From Seriola aureovittata (lineage: Eukaryota > Chordata > Actinopteri > Carangiformes > Carangidae): DNA of 64,000 nt. The stretch is taken from assembly GCF_021018895.1 (NCBI RefSeq), contig NC_079387.1, positions 3,225,083-3,289,082 on the forward strand, read 5' to 3'. Every line of letters starts with the position of its first letter. The first letter of the stretch is position 1. The translations under genes and the position numbers were made by a program. Under the pieces are notes generated by a model. It ran no database searches and was not told the origin of the DNA. It saw only the letters and a program-made list of their open reading frames with translations. This document shows, one piece after another, positions 1 to 9,900 of this stretch.

Positions 1-915
1 GTGTGATGTGGTGTAGCCACAGGAGTGAAAATGAAATTAAACTAAAGGATTCAATCTCCAAGGAGGAAGCAGTGTTTGAAAAGCTTAGACAATATTTGGC
101 TTTTTTACTGTGTGTGTGGAGAATGCTCAGGAAAATAAGTTTTCCAATCCCACAGACGCTACTTAGACAGAGAAAATGAGTCGGTGCACGAAGGAATAGT
201 GACTGTACCAGTGCTGATCTCAAAGCTTTTTGTCATTATGCATGATGAATCATCATTATCTCATAATGTGGTGGATGAAAAATAAAATTGGAGTAGCAGA
301 CTCAGAGTTCATGAATATTTATTGACCTTTATTGTCTGATAAATTTATTCTGGCATGTATCGCCTTGTAGCTGCATTCACAATCAGATCTCTGTCAGGCA
401 ACACTGATGTAGGTACTCTGAGTCGTGCGTCATTACCTGATTTACATTTTAATTCAGGTCTGTTTCATCACGCCTGCATATGAAATAAGATGCTATGACA
501 AATCATTTGTCAGCAGGCAAACTGAGCATTAACTTGTTTTTGTATACAGAACATTTTGAAATTATCATTTGAAGCTTTTGTTTTTTTTCCCATGTGCATC
601 AGTCATTATTAGTTTGACAACACCTCCATCTAGTGTTGCTTATGAGAACTACAAGTCATTTAACATTAAAACACTTGATCAGGGTTTACTTTCAAGCTTC
701 TGTTCACTGTTTACTTTTTTTTTCTTCAAGACTCATCTTTCTCCTCAGCATAATGTCACTTTACATTAATAAAAATCCAATATGCATATCTTAATATATA
801 CTATATTGTAATATAATATGTGCACAGCATTTGGTTTCTGTGTACACACCATTCTCTGTCTATGAAGCTCACAGCAACATCACACATGCTCCCGTCTTTC
901 CCCTCGTCTCTGCAG
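1..915 (+). other. speg intron (3' part)
   Basis: This AT-rich noncoding stretch ends in a pyrimidine tract and CAG acceptor at 913-915. I see no exon or recognisable repeat in it. The upstream speg exons are outside the window. Confidence 0.6.
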
Positions 916-1080
916 GAGAATCTAAGTGGATGACCGTAGCGACTGGAGTTGTTGATTGCTACTACAATGTCACAAACCTGCCACCAGATGGCACCTTTAG
1001 GTTCCGTGTCTCCTGTGTCAATAAGGCTGGACAGGGACCGTACAGCAACTGCTCAGCTCCAGTCCGCCTGGACCCAACAG
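916..1080 (+). CDS. speg: speg exon: FN3 C-terminal half
   Basis: The exon encodes the typical FN3 strand run ending [18 protein letters not shown]. The Tyr/Phe-x-Phe-Arg-Val and Asn-x-x-Gly elements are the usual F-strand and F-G loop. The donor is CAACAG|GTATTT and the exon ends in phase 1. Confidence 0.82.
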
Positions 1081-3585
1081 GTATTTTATACACTGTCAAC
1101 CTTTTCTAAGAGGATGTGCCCTGAGTAGATTTTCAAATGAGCATCTGGAGTTTGAGCAGTATTTTGACTGGTTTTATTTAAAACATTTCATTTGTCACTT
1201 TCCCAGCTGAAGGCGCGTCACCCGCTGTTGCCGTTGTGAAGACTGTCCCAAACCCACCTGAACCGGTTGTCACCTCTTCAGTCACCATGCCTTCACTCAA
1301 AGCGGTCCAGAACAGCACTCCCAGGATAACTGTCTCCACCATCACCTTCACCTCCACCTCTGCAAAAGATTCAGCCGCCCCTGTTGCGCTCCCACTTCTG
1401 ACTACGTCCCCATCCAAAATGGTGGTCACGCCCGCCCGTCCGTCCTCTCTGCCTTTCAGTCCTACAACAAATCCTTCATCACCATCTGTGGGCGCGACGC
1501 CCGAGGAGGCTCAAAAAATGAGCTCCAATCTTCCCTCTTCACCCACAGTCAAAGCACCTCCACCCTTTGTCCTCCCCAAACCCCAGAGTCCAATAAACGT
1601 GGTGACCCCTATGACCCAGACCCCACCCATATCACCCCCACCTCCTCTTGTAACACCACCTTCAAACCCCACAAAACCAGCAGTGGCGTCTGTGCCCATG
1701 TATGTCCCCACCACCACGGTCACTGCTCGTGTGGCCCCAACTCCCGTCTCCTTTGCCCCACAAGTGCTCCAGGCGTCCAGCCTGAGCCCCATCGGTGAAG
1801 GGGCCAGTACCCCCACCAGAGGCACCCCATCTGGACACACTATGACCTCCACCGTTCTACGACAGGGGGTTCCACAGAAACCCTACACTTTCCTGGAAGA
1901 GAAAGCAAGGTACTCTGGGAAATATTTATGGATTTTTTGTGACTTTACAATGGATTAATTTAACTTAAACCAAATATCAGTGCAAAAAGAAACCTAATGT
2001 TGCTAAGCTGTGGCTCATATTATACATTGTATTTTTGTGTTTTTTGTTTTTTGCCAGGGGTCGATTTGGAGTGATCCGCGAGTGCAGAGAGAACGCAACA
2101 GGCAAAATGTACATGGCGAAGATCATTCCCTACAGTCAGGAGAACAAGCAGGAAGTCCTGAAGGAGTACGAGATCCTGAAATCTCTTCACAGTGAAAAGG
2201 TCATGGCTCTACACGAAGCCTACGTCACACCGCGGTACCTGGTGCTGGTGGCGGAGTACTGCACCGGCAAAGAGCTGCTGTACAGCCTCGTGGACAGGTA
2301 GGATGCACTCTTTTAGACTCTTATGAGTTAAATATCCTTTTTAAAATGAATAAAATCAACTCTCAAAAGTTGCACATCAGTTAAAGCTGTATTTTGGTCC
2401 ACCTAAGGTTCCGCTACTCCGAGGACGACGTGGTGGGTTACCTGGTCCAGATCCTCCAGGGAGTCGAGTACCTCCACAATCGGCGCGTCCTCCACCTCGA
2501 CCTTAAGCCGGACAACATCATGGTGACCAACCTCAACGCCATCAAGATTGTGGACTTTGGGAGCGCTCAGAGCTTCAACCCTCTCAGCCTCAAACACAGG
2601 GACTCAGAAGCAGGAACACTGGAGTACATGGGTGAGGACAAGAACTTTTAATGACTGGTTTGTTGATGTTTACTTGTTATTTTGTGTCTATCTCTTGAGT
2701 TTTATTCTTCAAGCTGTCATCGCGCAACGTTTGGCTACACTGATCCATACTTTTCTAACTTTTTCGTTACTCTCACTGTGCACACACATGACCCAAGCTC
2801 CTGAGATGGTGAAAGGGGAAGTGGTTGGTCCTCCTGCAGATATTTGGACTATTGGAGTTGTCATCTACATTATGTACGTCGACAAAATTCATTTTGTTTC
2901 TTTTTATTTCACATCACTGTAATTCATCATCACAGTCATCAGCATTGCATATATGATGGAAAATTTGAAGTTTAATCCCAGAAAATCATGTTTATTTGTT
3001 AACTTTTAAAGAAGTTGTATAACAGTATTTTGTGAAAGTAGGTGACATATTTTACAAATTATGTGAATTTTAAATTTTAATAGTTTTTTTCTGTGTTTAC
3101 AACCAGGCTTAGTGGTCGACTGCCCTTTGAAGATAAAGACCCTCTAAAAGTCGAATCTAAAATCCTGATGGCGAAGTTTGACCCAGCAAAACTGTACACA
3201 AATGTGTCCCAAAGTGCCTCTGCCTTTCTCAAGAAGATGTTGAGCAGTTACCCATGGTCAGTACCGGCAAAAGTTGGTTTTACACTTCCTTTGAGAAAGA
3301 AAAAAAAAAAAAAGTGAAGTTCTGTGTATTTGTATGTGTATTTTCAGGGCCCGTCCTACTACACGAGACTGCTTCACGCACGCCTGGCTGCAGGATTCCT
3401 ACCTGATGAAGCTGAGGAGACAAACGCTCACCTTCACCTCCAGCCGACTCAAAGAGTTTCTGGTGGAACAACAAAGCTGTCGCACAGAGGGCGCCACAAA
3501 GCACAAAGTGCTGCTGCGCACCTACCAGAGCTCGCCCCAGTCCCCGGCGTCTGGGACTGCACCGCATGTTCCCAGCCCAGAGTGA
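916..3585 (+). CDS. speg: SPEG-like striated muscle kinase, 3' end (partial)
   Basis: This is the last 597 residues of a giant Ig/FN3 muscle kinase. Seven exons join in phase: 916-1080, 1207-1909, 2058-2297, 2408-2631, 2798-2873, 3107-3256 and 3348-3585 (stop TGA). In order they encode the end of an FN3 domain, a roughly 235-residue Pro/Ser/Thr-rich linker, a kinase domain and a short basic tail. Kinase landmarks are the GRFGVI loop, Lys in [19 protein letters not shown] and an APE motif formed across an exon junction. SPEG has two kinase domains and acts at the junctional sarcoplasmic reticulum and triads of striated muscle; this is the second. The linker between FN3 and kinase, the tail ([11 protein letters not shown]), and OBSL1 nearby favour SPEG over obscurin. 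The rest of the gene lies left of the window. Teleosts can have two speg copies, and the sequence does not say which this is. Confidence 0.85.
1207..1909 (+). CDS. speg: speg exon: Pro/Ser/Thr-rich interdomain linker
   Basis: This 703-nt exon encodes a low-complexity linker dominated by Pro, Ser, Thr and Val, with runs such as [12 protein letters not shown]. It then turns into FLEEKAR just before the kinase glycine loop. It has no folded-domain signature. The donor is AAG|GTACTC at 1910 and the exon ends in phase 2. Confidence 0.8.
2058..2297 (+). CDS. speg: speg exon: kinase N-lobe
   Basis: The exon begins with the glycine-rich loop (GRFGVIREC). It contains the ATP-binding Lys in MAKII about 17 residues after the second loop Gly, then the alpha-C region KEYEILKSL and the hinge [10 protein letters not shown]. 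It follows a pyrimidine-rich acceptor ending TTTGCCAG. Confidence 0.85.
2408..2631 (+). CDS. speg: speg exon: kinase catalytic and activation loops
   Basis: The exon encodes [19 protein letters not shown] and then KIVDFGSAQ. The HRD motif reads HLD: Leu replaces Arg, as is common in titin/MLCK-like kinases. The catalytic Asp, Lys and Asn are all kept. It ends in LEYMG, split before the APE motif. Confidence 0.87.
2798..2873 (+). CDS. speg: speg exon: kinase APE and F helix
   Basis: A 76-nt exon. Its first two bases complete the Ala of APEMVKGE, followed by [15 protein letters not shown], the conserved Asp-x-Trp-x-x-Gly of helix F. It is too short to stand out alone, but phase and motif fit exactly. 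Confidence 0.85.
3107..3256 (+). CDS. speg: speg exon: kinase C-lobe
   Basis: The exon encodes [20 protein letters not shown] and then [10 protein letters not shown], the usual G-H helix pattern of Ca2+/calmodulin-kinase-like domains. The donor is CCATG|GTCAGT, which splits a Trp codon. Confidence 0.84.
3348..3585 (+). CDS. speg: speg terminal coding exon
   Basis: The exon completes [15 protein letters not shown], the last kinase helix with the conserved Arg. The C-terminal tail follows, rich in Arg, Gln, Ser and Pro, ending VPSPE at the TGA at 3583-3585. Confidence 0.85.
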
Positions 3586-4330
3586 AATGATGGTGGAAAT
3601 GCTGCACCAGACGTGACTTTGCAGAGTCTGATCTGCACACAGTGAAGCAAAGTAACAACTTTTTCCATCTCAAGTCCTCTGTGAATTACCGCTGCATGAA
3701 AAATGTCAGCCTGCCAAGTGAGGCACAGGAAAACACACAGGGGACAGGCAGACAGCTGGATATGGCTAAAATATCCAAAGAAAGGACAGTCTGCGTGTTA
3801 TTTTGGGAGAATTCAACATTCAACACTAATGGGATTCTGAGATGAAACGACAATGCAAAGAGAAACGGAAAGAGAAGCGGACTGCCTGACGTCTGAATTG
3901 TTGAAGTTCAGAACTGCTCATAAAGTTTTAATCCACTGAAAGGACACAGGATGTTCTTTGGTTTTCTTTGATTGCACAATTTCTCAGTCATATTGTGAAT
4001 TTTGAAATTGCACATTATTATTTGGTTTAGATGAACACTGGTCTCCATTCTGCACGATCAGCCACTGCGCAACTTTGTTTATGTCACTAAATTTAGTAGT
4101 AGACAACTCATGTGAATGTACCATGATTTAAGCTGCTAATTAATTTTTGCATTTACTTACACTCAAAGCCAAAAATATTCTTTTGTTCTTGAAATTGTTT
4201 ACTTTTTCATGTTAATTTATTTGCATGTGTGTGTGTGTGTGTGTGCGCGCAAGCATTTTTGATTCACTTCTCGAATTGGCGTCGAGGCAAAAAAATAAAA
4301 ATAAGGAGTGTCTTTGTGATTGGTGTTAGG
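3586..4330 (+). other. speg 3'UTR with candidate poly(A) signal
   Basis: This is noncoding sequence after the speg stop. An AATAAA at 4294-4299 is followed 10-30 nt later by a GT-rich stretch (tgtctttgtgattggtgt) that suits a downstream element. The real cleavage site is not known, and a short GT/GC run sits at about 4226-4250. Confidence 0.45.
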
Positions 4331-6480
4331 ATTCACACAGTAAAAATGAACTGTTTTAGGATGAGCTAGGAATTTGTGGTACAACTTCTTGTTCTGTGGT
4401 TAATACTGATCTCTAACTGTAATACAACTATGAAAAGCAGTCTGTAATGTAGATAACGTTTTAGTTTGAAAAGTCATGCACACTGGTAAATTACTGTTGT
4501 TTCTCAGTATTGCCCATTGGTTGGTCAGGTTGCTTGAATCATGATCACCCAGTCAGTGCCTGAATCGGATTAACATCCAAAATATTTATCTTGTCAATGC
4601 CTCCATTGGTTCTAATTTACAATTGAATTATTTGAACAAAGCAAAAATTTGACTACAATATTTGGACTTTACAAGAACAGACAGATGCATATAGATTCTT
4701 AAATACATGCACACATTTATACATACAGTACATGCAGTCCTTGTAATAATAGAACGTCTTGTGTATTGCTCTATCACAGTGTTCTTTTTTGTATGAATTT
4801 GGACGGTTGAAGATTTGTAAATGTACCAATTTGCGGTGTTTATATGTGGAAAAGTTGAAAATGTTTTTATGAGATAGTATGTAATAAACTATTGATACAA
4901 CTGAGAAAATTAACGTTTCTTCTGAGTGGGACACTGTTTTGGGATAAGCACCTACATTTTGGATTTGCAAGAACCACCGAGAGCTTTAAGAATTCTTCTG
5001 TTTTTACAACATGTTTGCAATTAAAATACATTTATACAGGCAGGCAGGAGTAACACAATGCAAGCACCTTTGTATAGTCTTCCATTGTGTGCAAAACTTA
5101 GCTGTTGTTTTGCTGAGGTTCCCATGGAACCCTCAAGGATAGTTGATAGTGATGCGGTTCAGGAACCTTAACATAAAAGGATACAAGTGAATTGTACTTT
5201 AAAATGCCGACATAGTAAAACTGCTTGATCTTAGAGTGTAGTATTGGACAGTTTGCCTCATCAAGCCCAGGTGTGATTAATAACAATAATAGCCTCATTC
5301 CATTCAGGTGTACCTGTTCCATGAAGCTGCTATTTTGCATGCTGGCTTACTGTCATGGATTACAGGCACACTTACATGAAACAGTGTCAGCATTAGTTAA
5401 TGTTTTACCCCATGTTTTTCCTATACTCTGTTCACTCATAAAGTCTGTTCCATTGCAAAAAAGAGTCTGTTGTCCCACAATGCAATACACAACAAAAATG
5501 AATGAGCTGCTCACAGCTGGACAAAGGAATAATTAAGGACAGCTGTAGTAAAAGAAGTATTCAGATCTTTTACTTAACTTATACATCTATGTAAAAATCC
5601 TTAGTTACAAGTGAAAAAAGTACATTAGTATTATCTGGAAAAAAAATCTTAATCTTAATAAACAAAATAAGAAGAAGCTAAATCTGTAAAGTAAATGTGG
5701 AGCAAAAAATAATTATAAGTGTGAAATTGTACTTTAGTTCAGTATATATAAATGTACTATTCCATCACTGTATTTCAAATTAAGTTACATCAGAGTGTAA
5801 CACATCATTGCCACAGAAAGGAATAAGATGTAAAAACTATGCAGAAATTAACATATTATAGTATCTTTCTAATGAAAAATGAAGGGAAAACATTACAAAA
5901 CTGTAAAAGATGTGTTTCAAACTAAGTGGGGGAGTAAAAAAAGCAATGTCTACAGCGAGTAGGTAAAAAAGACAGAGACAGCATTTGTGCGACGGTCCCT
6001 GGCTGTAGGCAGTTTCAAGGGGACCCAAACTGGGCGTTTCTTTGCGGCTACTCCAACGAAAGGTTTTGCTCTTTAGCAAGTTTTTATCAACAGCGGTCAT
6101 TACATAATGTCCACTGTAGTGTAAACTCACGTATACATATCTAAAGCTGCCGGTCAAAAAGTAGAGAGAAGTAGTTTCCGCCTCCTGTTGAACAGGGCAG
6201 TTAGTTAAAGTTCGTGAGTTTAGCTTGCTGTGTGTAGCCTGTGAATAAATAACATCGTTTATTTACTGTTAAACGTCATTTTGCATGGCAAAGCCCTGTT
6301 CAGATAGCATAGGGGAAAATATACATCGTTGGCCATGTATATGGGGTAATATATCTTCTGTTGATATCTAAGAATAGTATGTTTGACTAAGTTAATTCCG
6401 GTGTAGTTAGCCTGCTAGCTTAGCTAAGTTTTGAGTAACTTTATTTCAGGCTACTTTAAGGGACCATCGTCAAAGTTGTA
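4331..6480. other. Intergenic region between speg and ctdsp1
   Basis: No supported gene. The sequence is AT-rich; the part nearest ctdsp1 (after about 6000) becomes less AT-rich, which suits an approaching promoter. Confidence 0.5.
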
Positions 6481-6850
6481 GGCGTCAGCAGAGGGAGTGT
6501 AGCACACGGCCATTCCCTTACTGCGCCACTTTAAGTGAAATGGGAAGCCTTGAAACCTCCATGTTTGTATCTTGAAATTGCGAGCGGAGTTGAGCACCAT
6601 ATTGAATCAAAGTTGCCAACTCCTTGTCAAATGTTTTATAACTTTCATACTTCAAACTTCAGCGGGTATCTGAGCGGACAAATACACCCGGAGTGTAATG
6701 GACTTGCTGTAGGCGACTCGTTTCTAGGTTTCCCGGAGCGCTCCAGTTTTGTTTTCGTACAAGTTAAGTTGGTTTCATGCAGCACCGAGTCAGCGAACAA
6801 TCTCCAACTTTAAAGTGTGAGGTCAGCACTCTGGACCAGACCTGGATGTG
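6481..6850 (+). promoter_or_regulatory. ctdsp1 promoter/5'UTR region
   Basis: CpG content and GC rise here relative to both flanks (for example gcgagcgg and ggagcgctcc), and there is no TATA box. The region lies directly upstream of the ctdsp1 ATG. The transcription start cannot be fixed from sequence alone. Confidence 0.4.
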
Positions 6851-6851
6851 A
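6846..6851 (+). promoter_or_regulatory. Start-stop uORF overlapping the ctdsp1 start codon
   Basis: The sequence ATGTGATGG places an ATG directly followed by TGA, and the final A of that TGA is the A of the ctdsp1 ATG at 6851. The upstream ATG has a weak context (T at -3). The main ATG has G at -3 and G at +4. It can only act if transcription starts upstream of 6846. Confidence 0.5.
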
Positions 6852-6923
6852 TGGACAATCCGTCCTCAGTAATCACCCAAGTCAGCCGGGATGAAGAGGG
6901 AAGTAAAGCCGCAGGAGAGAGGG
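6851..6923 (+). CDS. ctdsp1: ctdsp1 coding exon 1
   Basis: Encodes residues 1-24 plus one base. SVITQVS matches the conserved (I/V)ITQ near the N-terminus of all SCPs. The donor is AGAGGG|GTAAGT. Confidence 0.92.
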
Positions 6924-9900
6924 GTAAGTGGCTTTACTTTCGCCCCGCTTTGCTTCTGCACTTATGTCAGAAAAAGTTTTGCAGCTCCGCGGTCACAGCT
7001 GAGTCAAAGTTCACGATCCTCAACTCAGAAACCGCACAGTAATCTGCTTACAGTAACAACACATGACAATAGGCACGGCTGTGCAGATATAAACACTACT
7101 CTTTTAGAGAAGTGAACTCAAAACTTGTTCGAGCACTAAAACTGTCAGTTTTCTATTCTGCATAGAGTATGGCTGCGGCCCTTTGGCCTGTGATGAAAGT
7201 AAAGGAAATGACGTACCAAGACAGCTATAATATTTTTAATAACAGCAAAACAACATCTTACAGTCACCACAGACCCACTTTAAATCCATACATAATATTA
7301 GAGTGGTGTCATTTGGTGATAAGAACAAATAAATAAATACATGCAGCACTATAGCAGCATTTCTTATACATGTGTGTGTATATATATATATATGTATATA
7401 TATATACTTTCAAAAACATCTATAATAATGGCACCAGTATCATAAATATCTATTGTTACAATGACATTTTCATACTGAGAATGAAAAAGTTTAATCTCCT
7501 CCATCTTTAGCTCTGTTTTACCACAATGCCTCTCTGTTTCCCTCTTAACTAAACAACTGGCCTGTGAAATTCTGATTTCCGCAATGTAACACTAACTTTA
7601 TCAGTTCTATGTTCACTAGCACGGATCTGTGGCACTGCCACTGTACACAAACCAATGACAAACCACAGACTGTAAATGCAGGTTACTGAGTAATCAGGAG
7701 TTCTGTCAGTCAACGTCCCTGAGAAAATGCTGCCAGCCATCCTCGTGAAGGCCATAATCTAACTTCATTAATGGCGAGTGTCACTTCCAGCCTGCATGCT
7801 GTCAAACTGATAGTTAAATTGTGGCTGGAGTTAAAGCCTTTGTTCAGGCAAACTGTACACACAGAGATGCGGTGAGCAGATGATCAGTGGCTGAAATGTC
7901 AAGCAACAGCCTTCTTGTAAATGTGTAGTAGCCTGATCTATTACATAACCCTGTCCCCACACTTTGAGAACATGTTTATGCACTGCGACACATGGCCGCT
8001 GTCTCAAACAGCATGTTTACTCTGCCCAAAGAGATTCTGACGAAGACCACGGCTTGTTAGCTTCATTAAATGAAAACAAAACTTTTAGTTTTGGTTAAAA
8101 ACTTTTAGTTTTGGTTTCATTGTTGTGTCGGGTTGTGTTTTAGAGGATCGCCACAGTTCTGGTTTAGTGGTAGCCACTGAATTCAGACATATCCCTCTAC
8201 GTTTGAACATGAGAATCTAAACTATGGTTTCACATTAGTAAATGTGGACTGAATGGCTGTGAAAACACCTGAGAAAAGTTTCTGGTGAGCAAGAGTACTT
8301 TGTCAATTAAAGCACACTTACTGTTGTTTTATGCACCTCTAGGACGGACCTAAAAGTGGGGTCAAAGGCCAGGAAAGGTAGAGAAACACTGGGCTAGTGA
8401 TGGTCACTGTTTTTACAGATTTTTATTTAGTCTGATCCACCTGACCTCCAGTTGGTGGACAGACTCCATACACTTATAGATTGGGGTCAGAGTGTATGTG
8501 TTTTTGAGATCTGTATATTATATTATATTATATTTCTTTCTTGGTGTTATTTTCTCAGGGTTATAAATAAATAATAAATAAAATGCAGAATATACTTGGG
8601 GGGGACATTAAAATGCGAATCTAAGACGTTGTTCTCTTGCATTTTCTTATTGACCGATGAATAACAGCGTGTCTGTAATCTATAAATATGATCTATGAAT
8701 AATTATTGCTTCTGTAACCAGATCTCATACCATGCTGGTGCAGTCTCATATATCAGTTTGTCAATCAAGCAGGCGGATATCGTCATTTTATGAAGTATCA
8801 CATGCAGCCTGCGTGATCACGAATAAAATGTGCAACAAGCCGCACGAAGTTGCAGCTTGTTGCACATTTTATTTATCGGTTTGTTTTAATATGGCGTCTC
8901 TTTTAACTGGAGCAGGTCAGGTTCACTTTTACGTCACTAACCAGTGTGAAAGCTTCATTAGTCTGTGTTTTATTGGAGAGATTTATTGTCACATTAAAGT
9001 GTAGGAGCTGTTTTACAGGCTTTTCGTTTCAAAGAATTAAACACTTTAAAATGGTTAAGTGTCTCTGATTAAGGCAAATTTTAAATAACTGGCAGCCTAG
9101 TCAACACCACCATCAGTCACACGGGTCAAGAGATGTGTCTTAATAAAACTGTGACTTTGAAAACTTTTGGAGTAAATCAGACAGGTAGGGAAGCTTTGTG
9201 GAGAACGACTCCTTTTTGTTATGGGTTGGTTTTCCTTATGTTTTGAATCATAGCAGCTACAGGAATCAGCCAAATCTGCTGCCTGACTAAAGCTCAGGAG
9301 TGAGGGAAACATAAATGACCTAGAAGAGGAGTGGAAGCGTTGATTACAGGAAACCATTGACACCGTCACACTTTAAAATGGATCCCAGGCTGATAAAATG
9401 AACTGATAAGGCAAAGCATCTCATCATGAGTACATCATGGTCACTGATGTGATAAAATGCAGTCTGAATTATTCATTTTCGGTAAAGTTATGGGACAGGA
9501 GATAACATTCTGAGAGTAGGCGTTTGTGTCTAATTCACAGGTGATGTTTTGGTCCATTTAGAGCCACATTTCATCATCTGTTATTTATAATTTGTTTCCT
9601 CAGCTTTTACTTGTGTCAGTGGTACGGCAACAAACGGTCTAATTCATGATTACCTACGGTTTGTTTCTGCCTGCCTGTCTGGCGACACACTGATAGTATT
9701 TCTCACTCCTGGTGGTCGCCTGTTTATTTGTGTTTTAGCTTAAGTGTTAATGTCGGCGTAGTCAAAATGAATAGCAGCGTTGAATATGTTTTCACCTCAA
9801 GCTGATGGAAGGTCTGAAGACTTTTCCAGAGACTTCCCACAGTAATACACATAAAACGATTGTTCATTTTTTGTTTGAAGCCAGATGTGTTGAAGGGTTT

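Noticed and set aside
569..769. 66-codon ORF beginning with a hydrophobic stretch (speg intron)
   Set aside because: It begins at TTG, not ATG, and is T-rich intronic DNA.
1511..1852. 113-codon - strand ORF opposite the speg linker exon
   Set aside because: Gly/Val-rich shadow of the Pro/Thr-rich sense frame.
916..3585. Obscurin (obscn) instead of SPEG
   Set aside because: Obscurin also ends in FN3 plus kinase, but the long Pro/Ser/Thr linker directly after FN3, the C-terminal tail and proximity to OBSL1 favour SPEG. This rests on remembered family features, so it is not absolute.
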